NCBI GenBank assembly: GCA_024684395.1
Contig: JAIKWY010000111.1
Span: forward strand, 23,543 to 87,542
Direction: 5' to 3'
DNA from: Oscillospiraceae bacterium
GTDB taxonomy: Bacteria; Bacillota; Clostridia; Oscillospirales; Ruminococcaceae
Length of the DNA: 64,000 nucleotides
Numbering within the stretch: the first letter of the stretch is position 1; each line of letters starts with the position of its first letter. Shown in pieces: positions 37,292 through 47,300 of this stretch. The notes below the pieces were generated by a model. It saw only the letters and a program-made list of their open reading frames with translations. It was not told the origin of the DNA and did not search any database. The translations under genes and the position numbers were made by a program.

Positions 37292-38665
37292 TTACGAATT
37301 CACCATAGACTGCGCCATTTCGTCCAGGAACTCCTTGCTCCGCGGGAAATACTTTGCCAGTGCCTTCATATTGCCCTTGTCTCCTGTTGCAGCATAGCTG
37401 TAATACTCCGCCCAGAGCTCCAGTGACTGGAACCCGGTCGCCTCTCCATTCTGATCATACCAGTAACCGAAGTTATTGTATGTCTCTCCGTTTTTCGTAT
37501 CCGGCCGATGACCGTAATCACCAATAATGAGGTTGTTTGTCACACCGCCGTATACATCGGAGGGGGAAGCATTCACAGCACCGCTGAAGCGTTTTCGATA
37601 ATCCGCTTGGATCTGCTTTACGATCGCCTGGTCTGTCGGAGACAGTGTGGAAATATCGACCGATCTTGCACCCATCAGATAATTCACAATCTGCTCCTGA
37701 GATTGCGGATCCTTGGCATATTTCGCTGTTGTGTTCGTAATATCTTCCCGCACGTCCTCATAGAGGACATCCTGCAGCGTTTTTCCTTCTGCATTCTTGT
37801 AAGTCAGGGAATAATAGTTCCCGTCATCCTGATAGTTATAGTCGATCGCATGTCCGCTCTCGTGGAAAAACGTATTATAGGCGCCGCGTTCATCAAAGAA
37901 CTGTTTAGACATATTGACATTGATCGTATTATCATCGGGAGAGTAATAACCAGTGTCTTTTCCCTCAGTATTGCCGATCGAGTATTTCTTATAATTATCA
38001 AGGTAGATGCTCCGGTAGGGCTCCTTCATCTTGCTGATCTTAAGAAAGATCATGAATTTCCGGGTAGGTCCCAGCTTGTCATAGAACGGGTCATCAAAAA
38101 TGGAAAAGTCTTCCTTTATCTTGTCGATCTTTTTCTGGATAAACTCCTCGATGGATTTTTTGACCTTTTCAAAGGTATCCCCTATGGACTTTCCTACACC
38201 GCGGAACCAGTCACAGACCTTATTCCACCCATCTGCAATGGAATCCCCTGCATTGCCGAACCAGTCACAGACCTTGTCCCACAAGGTTTTCTTGGTACTT
38301 GCGGAGACATCCGCGACCGGTCTTGCCCACGCATTCACCTGGTAGAATTCTTCCTGATTCTTGACGACGATCCCGCTCACCTTGGAATCCGTTGTCCTGA
38401 CCAGATCAACAAAGGCGGAAACCTTCTGCTCTGCCTGTTTGACATTGGCAGCTCTGCCGGAATCTGTCTGGATGCGTGCTTCGATCCCACCGAGGGCATC
38501 CTGTAGGCAGCCCACGCCGCCGTTCATATTATAAACGGCTGATCTGACCAGCTCAAATGACCGGCACATGCGCTCCGAACCGCGAAGCAGCCCCGTAAGA
38601 TCCGACTGCATCATTGAAAGCGTCGCAGCCGTAGCAAGTCCGCCGGAATTCAATTCAATTCTCAT
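37292..38665 (-). CDS. Putative T7SS effector: MRIELN module plus zinc metallopeptidase domain
   Basis: MRIELNSGGLATAATLS...NGGVGCLQDA...NAWARP; TFFHESGHAIDYNY (HExxH). Confidence 0.8.
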   Translation of the reverse strand: MRIELNSGGLATAATLSMMQSDLTGLLRGSERMCRSFELVRSAVYNMNGGVGCLQDALGGIEARIQTDSGRAANVKQAEQKVSAFVDLVRTTDSKVSGIVVKNQEEFYQVNAWARPVADVSASTKKTLWDKVCDWFGNAGDSIADGWNKVCDWFRGVGKSIGDTFEKVKKSIEEFIQKKIDKIKEDFSIFDDPFYDKLGPTRKFMIFLKISKMKEPYRSIYLDNYKKYSIGNTEGKDTGYYSPDDNTINVNMSKQFFDERGAYNTFFHESGHAIDYNYQDDGNYYSLTYKNAEGKTLQDVLYEDVREDITNTTAKYAKDPQSQEQIVNYLMGARSVDISTLSPTDQAIVKQIQADYRKRFSGAVNASPSDVYGGVTNNLIIGDYGHRPDTKNGETYNNFGYWYDQNGEATGFQSLELWAEYYSYAATGDKGNMKALAKYFPRSKEFLDEMAQSMVNS

Positions 38666-38715
38666 GCAATCACTCCTGTCTGGGCATTAACGCTTCTTTG
38701 CTTCACGGCAAGCCT

Positions 38716-39333
38716 TTACATGTAGCTTCTGAAATGATTCATCTCATACGCGCACGAATTCATCACATGGCGGAGAGAATCCGATTCCGCATTATACGCA
38801 TTGATCTTGGAAGAAAGGGAAGAAACAAGCGCAGACAGAGAATTCAGCTGTGCCTCAATGTCGCGGATCGCCTGTTCCAGACGAGCGACCTCATTCTTGA
38901 ATTTCTGAAGCGCGTCGCTCAGGTTCGGATCCTCTTCCACTGTTTTGCTTCTGAAGGTCTCCATGATGCTGGCAGCGGGAACATCGCTGCACTTCATGCT
39001 CTCACGGTAGCTGGTATCCGCTTCCTGTGCGGAACTGTTGAACTTAGAGATCACTTCCGGGATATTGGCGCCAAGCATGCTGGCGATCAGACCGCCGCCC
39101 ATGCTTCCTTCCAGAATGGCAATGATCTGCTTGATATCCTCGACCCTCTTCTCAAAATTGAGCTTCTCGCTCGTGCAGGAGCTGATCGCCGATAGTGCCT
39201 GTACTTTTTCCTGACAGCACTGATCGGCAGCACGCATACATGCGCTCCTCTGATTTGCGGCATCATTGTATCTGCTTTTGGACGAATAGTACTGATCAGC
39301 CGCCTCGTCCTGACTCGGATTATTCCATGACAT
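38716..39333 (-). CDS. Coiled-coil protein, T7SS-associated
   Basis: MSWNNPSQDEAADQYYSSKSRYNDAANQRSACMRAADQCCQEKV...; long heptads; ATG at 39333. Confidence 0.7.
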   Translation of the reverse strand: MSWNNPSQDEAADQYYSSKSRYNDAANQRSACMRAADQCCQEKVQALSAISSCTSEKLNFEKRVEDIKQIIAILEGSMGGGLIASMLGANIPEVISKFNSSAQEADTSYRESMKCSDVPAASIMETFRSKTVEEDPNLSDALQKFKNEVARLEQAIRDIEAQLNSLSALVSSLSSKINAYNAESDSLRHVMNSCAYEMNHFRSYM

Positions 39334-39338
39334 AACAT

Positions 39339-39596
39339 TCACCGCTGCAGCGAACCGCCGCAGCTCTCTCCTTCCCAAATTAGTTTATAGTACATCAGAT
39401 AACTTAAAAACGTTTCCCTCACTGGTGTTTCAAAGTCATTCCCATCTGCAAGAGCGGGAACTATCACCCCTTTCCTGAATAAAATGCATTCCATACCGTT
39501 TCCCTGAATGATGTCAGCGCAAGCGGCGGGCAAACCTATGGAGTCCTGCACCCGTTTGCGGATCAGAAGAGCGGTATTCGTTGTCGTAATCTCCAC
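39339..39596 (-). CDS. Small protein (85 aa), first gene of the T7SS operon
   Basis: ORF 5 bp upstream of the next gene; promoter-like sequence about 40 bp upstream. Confidence 0.6.
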   Translation of the reverse strand: MEITTTNTALLIRKRVQDSIGLPAACADIIQGNGMECILFRKGVIVPALADGNDFETPVRETFLSYLMYYKLIWEGESCGGSLQR

Positions 39597-39643
39597 ATTC
39601 TGGCAACCAACAGTTTCCAGATTGGCTGGAACTTATTGATTTT

Positions 39644-39672
39644 ATTATACCACATTTTTTGTAAAAGCTCAA
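39644..39672 (-). promoter_or_regulatory. Candidate sigma-A promoter of the T7SS operon
   Basis: Minus strand TTGAGC-17 nt-TATAAT with TG extended -10 (ATGTGGTATAAT). Confidence 0.6.
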
Positions 39673-40038
39673 CCATGAATAAAAAAAACGAATAAAATTA
39701 AGTCGAAATTCGGCGATATTTACAAAGTGATTGTATAATTTTTGTGTGTTGTGTGACGTCGGTGTGTATATCTTCCCAATTGGTTCCAAATCGAAATGCA
39801 AGCTGCTAAATAATGGAATTCTTTTCCAAAAATAAAAAAGAACCCCCAACGGCGGTTTTGAATGATGAGATAGCATCAGCTGATACCTCTCGGCTTGAAA
39901 TGTAAGTTGTATTTACTTTTATCGTCTTTTCTCTGTGGACAGGATAGCACTTTAGCATTCAGAAGCAACTGCTCTGTGATCTCTGAAGTTTACTTCAGAC
40001 ATCATCCTATCCGATAAACCGATCTACAGAGGGAGTTG

Positions 40039-41076
40039 TCATCCCTGCGCCTTGTCCGCTTCCGTTGGTTCCGTCGGTGCAGTCTCATCACCGTTATTTT
40101 CTGTACTGCCCTGATTGGAAGCTGTCTCTATGACCGCAGGTAGCACATTCGATACGACCGTAATGATCGCAGTGATCTGCTGTGCTCTGATGACAGACAA
40201 TGCGCTGCTGATGAACGCATTGCTGATCATTGCTGCACCCGTTCCGTATCAGTCGGTCACAAGAAGCTCCGCAAACATCAACCGCTGCTTTTTACCCTCC
40301 GGTTTTTCATCAAATATGCTATTGCCTTTCAGATACGCATAGGTATCGAGGATCGCACGAACGATGTACTCCGGTTCTTCCTCCATACCGATCAGCATCC
40401 CGAGCGAGAAAAACACTTCCCCGCCCTCCGTCGCATCCTTTTTTTTGCTGCAACACTTCGTAGAGCCTGATGACCTTATCGCAATTTCCCAGCTGTCTCC
40501 ATCCGTCAGAGCAAGGATCTCACCAAGACGCTGTACAGTATCAGAGCCCGCCTTGACCTTACATGATTTGAGATACGCCATGCTTTCTTCCATGTCGCAC
40601 AGGATCACATCTACCGGCCTGTCAGACAGTGCAAGATGGATCACAAAGGAAATATCCTCAGAATCGTTCAGGAACGGATGATCTTTCTTCTTCTGCTTCA
40701 TGAGCGCATTGTGCTGTTCGATCACTGCATCCGCATCGTCCTGCCGCCCCAGATCACAGATCAGCATGGCTGCAAGGATCTTATAGGAATTGTCCACAAA
40801 ATGTCCCTTATGCAGCTTCTGGTATACCGCCTTGACATCCTCGATGTATTGTTCCGCATCGTCCGACAGCGCCATCTCACTGATCAGAGCCAGCTTCACA
40901 GCGTCTCGGTACTCCGAGAAAATGCCCGTATGCTGGTTCAGGATGCTGCTGCATTCTGTCAGCCTGTCAATATCCACTTCCTTGTCCGCCCCAGTAAAGA
41001 GCAGCCCCGCCACAATGCTCATCATCGCCTTCTCAAACAGGAACTTGCTGGAGATCGCAGCTCGATTCCGTTCAAA
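40039..41076 (-). pseudogene. DUF4003-like gene, truncated at 5' end and with in-frame stop
   Basis: FDLFERNRAAISSKFLFEKAMMSIVAGLLFTGADKEVD...VKAGSDTVQRLGEILAL...; in-frame TGA at 40249-40251 followed by YGTGAAMISNAFISSALSVIRAQQITAII; TGA just before GFDLFERN. Confidence 0.65.
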
Positions 41077-41114
41077 TAAATCGAATCCTCAACGCAAAAA
41101 GAGAAAAAACCACA

Positions 41115-41630
41115 AGGATCGGCTGGGACTGTTCCTGCTTGCAGGGCGTATGCGGTGCCTGTGCGATGGTGATCAATGACATGCCGGCACTCGCCTGCGA
41201 GACGTTTCTGAGAGACTGCAAAGGGGACGAGCTGATCCTTCGCCCCCTGAGAAAGTTCCCTGTGATACATGACCTGATCGTTGACCGGAGTTCCATCCAC
41301 GAAAACCTGAAATGCGAAGAGGTCTATATCTGTGCCTACGACCCTGCTGCACATGAAGACCACAGCCACCAGTACGAGGTCGCCAAGTGCCTGAAATGCG
41401 GTCTGTGCCTGGAGGTGTGTCCGAATTACACGAATGGAGCGACCTTTTTCGGTGCAGTATTTGCCAATGACTGTTATCTTGTGTCCGCACGCAATCAGGG
41501 AAAAGCAAAGGAGATCCGCAAAACCTATGCCAGTCATTTCGGAAACGGATGCTCCAAATCACTTTCCTGCGCCGATGTGTGTCCGATGCATATCCCGACA
41601 CTGGCATCTATCGCAAAGCTGAACCGATGA
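41115..41630 (+). pseudogene. Succinate dehydrogenase/fumarate reductase iron-sulfur subunit, 5'-truncated
   Basis: WDCSCLQGVCGACAMVI...CLKCGLCLEVCPNY...CPMHIPTLASIAKLNR; N-terminal 2Fe-2S region and start codon missing. Confidence 0.75.
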
Positions 41631-41694
41631 TACAGAGCGTTTCGATCAACGCATTCGATCTTGCCCTAAAAAATGCAATACCAGTGTAGAATAG

Positions 41695-41724
41695 AGGGAT
41701 CGCTGCTTTCTGGCAGCGATCCCT
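41695..41724. terminator. Strong hairpin downstream of FrdB fragment
   Basis: 12-bp perfect stem AGGGATCGCTGC-TTTCTG-GCAGCGATCCCT; no T-tract. Confidence 0.5.
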
Positions 41725-41835
41725 TGAAATCATATGGAACGATACATAGGGCAAAAACAACCTGCAACGATTTTGCATTTCCCATTTTAAGTATAGCTTA
41801 TTCGCAGCAGATAAAAGATCCCTTTCTCAGTACGA

Positions 41836-42216
41836 TCAATCCTTTTTCTTTAAGTGCTCGATCACATTGATACCGTAGCCCGACGGCGAGATCATCATAG
41901 CCGACCGGGATGTCCTGAGCTCTAATGAGTCGTTGCCATAGACACTTTTAAAGCCCTTTGAAAGCAGCAGATCACGAGTCTCTTCAAAGTTGTCAACATT
42001 CATACGGATACCGACCATATCATGCGGCGGGCCCAGCAGCGACTCGGAAATATCAACATAGAAGCCGTTTTCATCCATCATTCTGATAATGTTGATATGA
42101 TTCTCGCCTGCGTCTTTCTGGTTGTGTCTCATAACAAAGCCGAGCTCTTCAAACAACTTTACGAGCGGCTCTGCATCTCTGGTAACGATCTGCGGATTGA
42201 AAGATGTGATTTTCAT
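41836..42216 (-). CDS. VOC/glyoxalase superfamily protein (copy 1)
   Basis: MKITSFNPQIVTRDAEPLVKLFEELGFVMRH...; paralogous to the next two genes. Confidence 0.8.
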   Translation of the reverse strand: MKITSFNPQIVTRDAEPLVKLFEELGFVMRHNQKDAGENHINIIRMMDENGFYVDISESLLGPPHDMVGIRMNVDNFEETRDLLLSKGFKSVYGNDSLELRTSRSAMMISPSGYGINVIEHLKKKD

Positions 42217-42284
42217 AGAAATTACTCCTTTTCTCTGATCCTTAATTTTCTACATCTACACGTAGAGGATCGACATGTGCATCC

Positions 42285-42656
42285 TTACTTCTTGATATGC
42301 TCTGCCAGACTAATGGCAAACCCGGAGGGAGACACCATCAAAGTCGCCTTGGAGGAACCGGTGTCCGTCACCTTATCGCCCTGCGCATTCTTAAAGCCCT
42401 GTGCGATCAGGAACTCGTATGCCTCGTTGAAATCCCGCACGTTCATGCGGATAGCGGTCATGTCCTGCGGCATCTGCGCCACCTGTGCCACATCCACACG
42501 GAAGCCGTCGGGATGCTTCATGTCGAAGCTGGTGATGTCCGCATCGTTGATGCCGGTCTTTTTGTGTGCATGCTCAAAGCCAAGTGCTTCAAACACCTCG
42601 GTGACAGCCTTGGCATCGGGGGAGCAGATCAGCGGGTTAAAAGCAGTGATTTTCAT
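42285..42656 (-). CDS. VOC/glyoxalase superfamily protein (copy 2)
   Basis: MKITAFNPLICSPDAKAVTEVFEALGFEHAH... Confidence 0.8.
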   Translation of the reverse strand: MKITAFNPLICSPDAKAVTEVFEALGFEHAHKKTGINDADITSFDMKHPDGFRVDVAQVAQMPQDMTAIRMNVRDFNEAYEFLIAQGFKNAQGDKVTDTGSSKATLMVSPSGFAISLAEHIKK

Positions 42657-42670
42657 CGTGTTTCCTCCTC

Positions 42671-43051
42671 TCAGTTCGTTTCATCCTTGATATGCTGGCA
42701 GAGATCGAAAGCGAAGCCGCTCGGCGACTTCATCATCGCAGACTTGTTGGTCTTTGTATCAACGGTGTGTCCGCCCCTTGGATTCGTGAAGCCTCTTTCA
42801 AGGAGGAAGTTGTATGCCTCTTCAAAATCGTCTACATTGATGCGGATCAGCGTCATGTCCTGCGGCACCGGCACGTTCGCAACATCCACATAGAAGCCCT
42901 CCGGATTCTTCATGCGGACGCTTGTGAAGTCCGTGGTGCCGGTGTTGGCATCAAGGCTGTGGCGCCTCTCGAAACCGAGCGCCTCGAACAGCTTGATAAC
43001 GTTCTCGGCATCCTTCGTCACGATCAGCGGGTTGAAAGATGTGATCTTCAT
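42671..43051 (-). CDS. VOC/glyoxalase superfamily protein (copy 3)
   Basis: MKITSFNPLIVTKDAENVIKLFEALGFERRH... Confidence 0.8.
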   Translation of the reverse strand: MKITSFNPLIVTKDAENVIKLFEALGFERRHSLDANTGTTDFTSVRMKNPEGFYVDVANVPVPQDMTLIRINVDDFEEAYNFLLERGFTNPRGGHTVDTKTNKSAMMKSPSGFAFDLCQHIKDETN

Positions 43052-43129
43052 TGTGATTCCTCCTTAAATGTAATATGCTTCAGCCGCTTTTGCGGCGGAA
43101 TACCTGATAAAAATACCGATGCAGCGTCA

Positions 43130-44353
43130 TCACCACGAAAGCTCAGTAGCGTGGATCGGGTTCGGGTTCGTCTTGATGCTGGCGACCTTCCCGGTGCGTA
43201 GCTTGATGATGCGGTCTGCCATTTTTCCGATCTCCGGGTTATGTGTCACCATGATGACCGTTGCCGTCTTGCTGCGGACAATGCTTTCGATCGCATCGAG
43301 CACCTCCAGACTGGTTTGCAGATCCAGCGCCGCTGTTGGTTCATCGGCGAGGATGACCTTGGGCTGCTTGACGAGCGCACGGGCAATGGCGATGCGCTGC
43401 TGCTGACCGCCGGAGAGCTGCGCCGGGTAATTATTTGCACGGTTGAGCATACCGACCTTCTCGAGTGCCGTGTCCACTTCGAGCGGATCAGGCACAAGCT
43501 CTGCAATGAACCGGAGATTCTCCCGCGCCGTCAGATTGGGCATCAGATTGTAAGACTGGAAAATAAAGCCGAGCTTATGCCGCCTGTACTCCGTCAGCTC
43601 CTTTTCGGAGGGAGAGGAGTAATCATTGCCCTCGATGAACAGTTTTCCGCCGGTAAGCTGATCCATGCCGCCGATAATATTGAGCATCGTGCTCTTTCCA
43701 CAGCCGGATTCTCCGAGGACAACAACAAATTCATTCTCGTAGATCTCCAGATCAATGCCGTTCAGTACCTTGACAACACCGGCATCGGAGGAAAATTCCT
43801 TTGTCACGCCCTGTAGGGAGATCAACACGTTTTTCTTCTCCGGGATCTCCAGCTCCACGCCCATATCATCAATGGCAAGCGCCGCCAGTGCCGCCATACG
43901 TTCGCAGAGAATGCGTTCCTCGTCCTGAAAGCCGCTCCCATCGCATTTGTTGATGATCTGGAAGCACCCATAGGTCTTGCTGTGTACCTTCAGCGGCAGA
44001 CACATGACAGCGTGCGTTTTGAAGCCGCCGCCATCGTAGACAGTCGCTTCGGTATCACTGCCGCTCTCCGTCTGGTTGATGACGACCGTTTCCCCGCTTG
44101 TGACGCATTTTCCCTCGGAACCGCTCCCGTTCAGGACGCTGACACCGGTGATGTCCGCAGGTCCACGATGGAACAGCGGGTACAGGCGTTCCTGTCTGCC
44201 GTCTGCGATCCAGATCACAGCCGCTTCACATTTGACAAGATCGACGATAATATCCAGCGACCGTGCAAGCACCTCGTAGACATCATCTGTCTCCAGAAGC
44301 TGCTCCATGATCTGCATCGTTGCATTCAGGATGGCTCGATTTTGTTTCGCCAT
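43130..44353 (-). CDS. ABC transporter ATP-binding protein with N-terminal GAF domain
   Basis: GAF-like first ~160 aa; Walker A GESGCGKSTML, signature LSGGQQQRIAIARAL, Walker B VILADEPTAAL. Confidence 0.9.
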   Translation of the reverse strand: MAKQNRAILNATMQIMEQLLETDDVYEVLARSLDIIVDLVKCEAAVIWIADGRQERLYPLFHRGPADITGVSVLNGSGSEGKCVTSGETVVINQTESGSDTEATVYDGGGFKTHAVMCLPLKVHSKTYGCFQIINKCDGSGFQDEERILCERMAALAALAIDDMGVELEIPEKKNVLISLQGVTKEFSSDAGVVKVLNGIDLEIYENEFVVVLGESGCGKSTMLNIIGGMDQLTGGKLFIEGNDYSSPSEKELTEYRRHKLGFIFQSYNLMPNLTARENLRFIAELVPDPLEVDTALEKVGMLNRANNYPAQLSGGQQQRIAIARALVKQPKVILADEPTAALDLQTSLEVLDAIESIVRSKTATVIMVTHNPEIGKMADRIIKLRTGKVASIKTNPNPIHATELSW

Positions 44354-44368
44354 TTTCGTTCACTCCTC

Positions 44369-47300
44369 CTACATTGCATCTGTAAGCTTCAAACGTGGGA
44401 TCTTCCGCAGCGCCAGGAAGCTGATCGCCGCAGAAAACAGCATGGTGATCAGCGCCGCCCAGATCCAGGATCCCCACTGGATCGTGTGTACGAATTGCAG
44501 ATCCGATGATTCGAGCAGCCGCATTACACGGTAGCCGAGCAGCGAACCGCCCGCCCATCCCAGCATGATGCCTGCGATCGTTGAGAGTATCAGCTCATAG
44601 GAGACATAGCCGATGACCTCACGGACCGTAAAGCCGTTGACTCGCATGATGGTCAGCTCCGGTTTCTTCTGGTTCACGTACATATTCACAATGTTGAGCA
44701 GAATGAAATACGCCATCATGCCTGCGATGCCAATAAACATCAGTGCGATCAGATCCAGGACCTTGGCAAAGCTCTGGTACATCTCCCGCAGCGCCTGGAT
44801 GTCTGCCAGTTCATCAATACCCTCCATATCTTTGATCTGCTCCTGTAAGCTGTTCAGATCAGCATCGCCTCCGATGACCAGAAAGGCATTGTTCTCCGGT
44901 GCTTTTCCGAAGAGCTCCCTGTAGCTTTCCTCGGAGATCATCATCTGCCGTCCTGCATGGATATTGAAAATACCGGTGATATGCGTGGTATAAGGATTCA
45001 TTGCGCTGTCATAGAGCGTGATCTCGTCCCCGACAGTGACGCCGTTATGCTCTGCTGTACGCTTGTGGAGCCAGATGCCGCTGCCCTCCGCAGCCAGTAC
45101 CTCCTTGGTACGGGGATCATACATGGTTAGATAATCGCTCATCACAGAAGCGTCACCGCAGATCAGCTCGGCGCTTTTCAGCTTTCCGCCGGCAGAGTAC
45201 GGCATGACATCATATCGGATCTCCGTCCATTGTGTCTGTGCATCTGTCAGCAGTTTCTGCAGCTTCTGCTCCGGTTCCGCAGCGGATGCGGGATCAAACT
45301 GGATACGAAGATCATAATGCTCGATCTCTGTAAACTGGATCTGCAGCGTCTTTTCGGTACTGAACTTCATGGTAAACCCTGCAACCATCAGCGCACAGCA
45401 TCCGGCAATGCAGACGATCGAAACAGCAACACGCCTTTTGTCCGAGAGCATATTGAGCCATACAAGCCGCCGGTACAGGGAACCGGTGTCGTTCCGGCTT
45501 TCCTTCGACTTCCAGTTGATCTGCGGCACCTTTCCCTGCATCAGACTGATCGCAGAGGAACGCAGCAGATTCGAGCAGGCGCTCCATACAGTCGTAGAGG
45601 ACAGCAAAATGCCCGCAACAAACACGATCAGCGTGATGCCAAGCCGGAATGCGGATCGCCCTGCACCAAATACATAGTAGCGTCCATAGGTGTGCAGCAT
45701 GATCCGCTGCACAAAGAGATAGCCTGTCAGAACACCCAGCACCATTCCTAAAAACGTGCCGGAAACGCCGTAGAACAGGTATTTTGTGAAGATCTCACGA
45801 TTATAGAAGCCCAGCGCCTTGGTCGCTCCGACGAGCTTTCTCTGCTCATCCACGATCCTGCCGACCGTGGTATAGATGACCAGTGCGCCGACCAGAACGA
45901 ACACCAGTGAGAACGTCAGACCCATCGCATGGACATTGTTGGCACCGTTGCGGATGACGACATAGGAAGCGTTGCCCTCCATGTCCAGAATGACCCAGCG
46001 GCAGGCATCCAGATCGTTGAGATCCTGCTTTGCCTGCTCGAGCTGTGCTGCACCGGATTCAAATTCCGCCATGCCTTCCGAATAGGCAGCTTCGCCGCTT
46101 TCGAGCGCTGTACGTCCGCTTTCGAGCTGCTCCTGCCCTTCCTCATAGCGGTTCTGTCCTTCCTCCAGAGCTTCACGCCCCTCCTGGTATTCCGCCGCCT
46201 TGCTGTCATACAGCGCCTGTCCTTCGTTCAGCTCGGAGCTGCCTTTCTCATATTCCGCAAGCCCCGCCCGGTACTTTGCCCAGCCGTCATCGAGCTCGGC
46301 TCTTGCTTTGTTATATTTCTCCAGACCGCTCTGATACTCGGCACAGCCTGCATTGTACTTGTCAAGCGCTCGTTCATAGTCGGCAGATTTCTGCTCCAGC
46401 TCCTGCATACCACTGCGGTACTTTTCCAGACCGTCCAGATAGGTCTGATGTGCCGCATCCCACTGCTTGGCACCATCGGAAAGCTCCCCATACCGCTTCG
46501 TATAGGGTTCCAGTTCCTCGCTGATACGGTCAGATACATAGCCACGCAGGTCGGTCACATCCGGCGGGATATCGTCTCCCAGCGCAGACCGCAGTTCCTC
46601 ATCGCTGATCTGGAGCCGCTCCACGAGCAAATAAACATAATCCCGAAGGGAAGGGCGCAGGTCGATGCTGACATTGTCTGTAATCGGAAAGTCTGCTGCG
46701 GAGACCGCTGCATCGTCCGGATCAATGTCACCGGAGCCGGAAACAAAGGAGAACTTGTCTGCTTTACTGCCGATCACTTTATGCAGCGCCTGATCGATCC
46801 TATCCCGGACAGAGGACTTCGCCTCCTCGATCTTCCCATAGCCGGAGATCAGCTCCTGCCTGCCGTTGTCCAGCTCCTTCCGGGCATCGTCAAGCTGCTT
46901 CTGTCCGTCGCTGAGCTGTCTTGCACCATCGTCCAGATCGGATTTGCCCTTTTTCAGCTTGGCATCTGCCGCATCGAGTTCCTTTTTAGAATCACCAAGC
47001 TTTTTCTCGCCGTCATTGAGCTGCTTTAGTGCGTCATCGAGCTTTTCCTTGGAGGTCGCCAGCTCCGCAGCGCCGGATTCAAGCTGTGCCTTTCCGTCCG
47101 CAAGTGCCTGCTCCGCTTCTGCAAGCTTCGGTGTCATCTCCTCGATCTGCTGACGGGCATCATCGAGCGCCTGTTCACCGTCTTTCAGCTTATCCCGGTT
47201 CCGGTCAAGCTCCTCTCGTGCATCGTCCAGCTTGGCTCCTGCATCATCCAGCTGCGCCTGTCCCTCGTCGATCTTATCCTGGTAACGACCGTGGACATCA

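Noticed and set aside
29030-38665. Calling the five paralogues LXG-domain toxins
   Set aside because: Architecture is analogous, but the N-terminal sequence (MRIELNxGGL, NGGVGxLQDA, NxWARP) does not show the LXG motif pattern; kept as a separate family pending profile search.
45929-47029. 366-aa plus-strand ORF antisense to the FtsX permease coiled coil
   Set aside because: Arises from the regular codon pattern of the coiled-coil region on the other strand.
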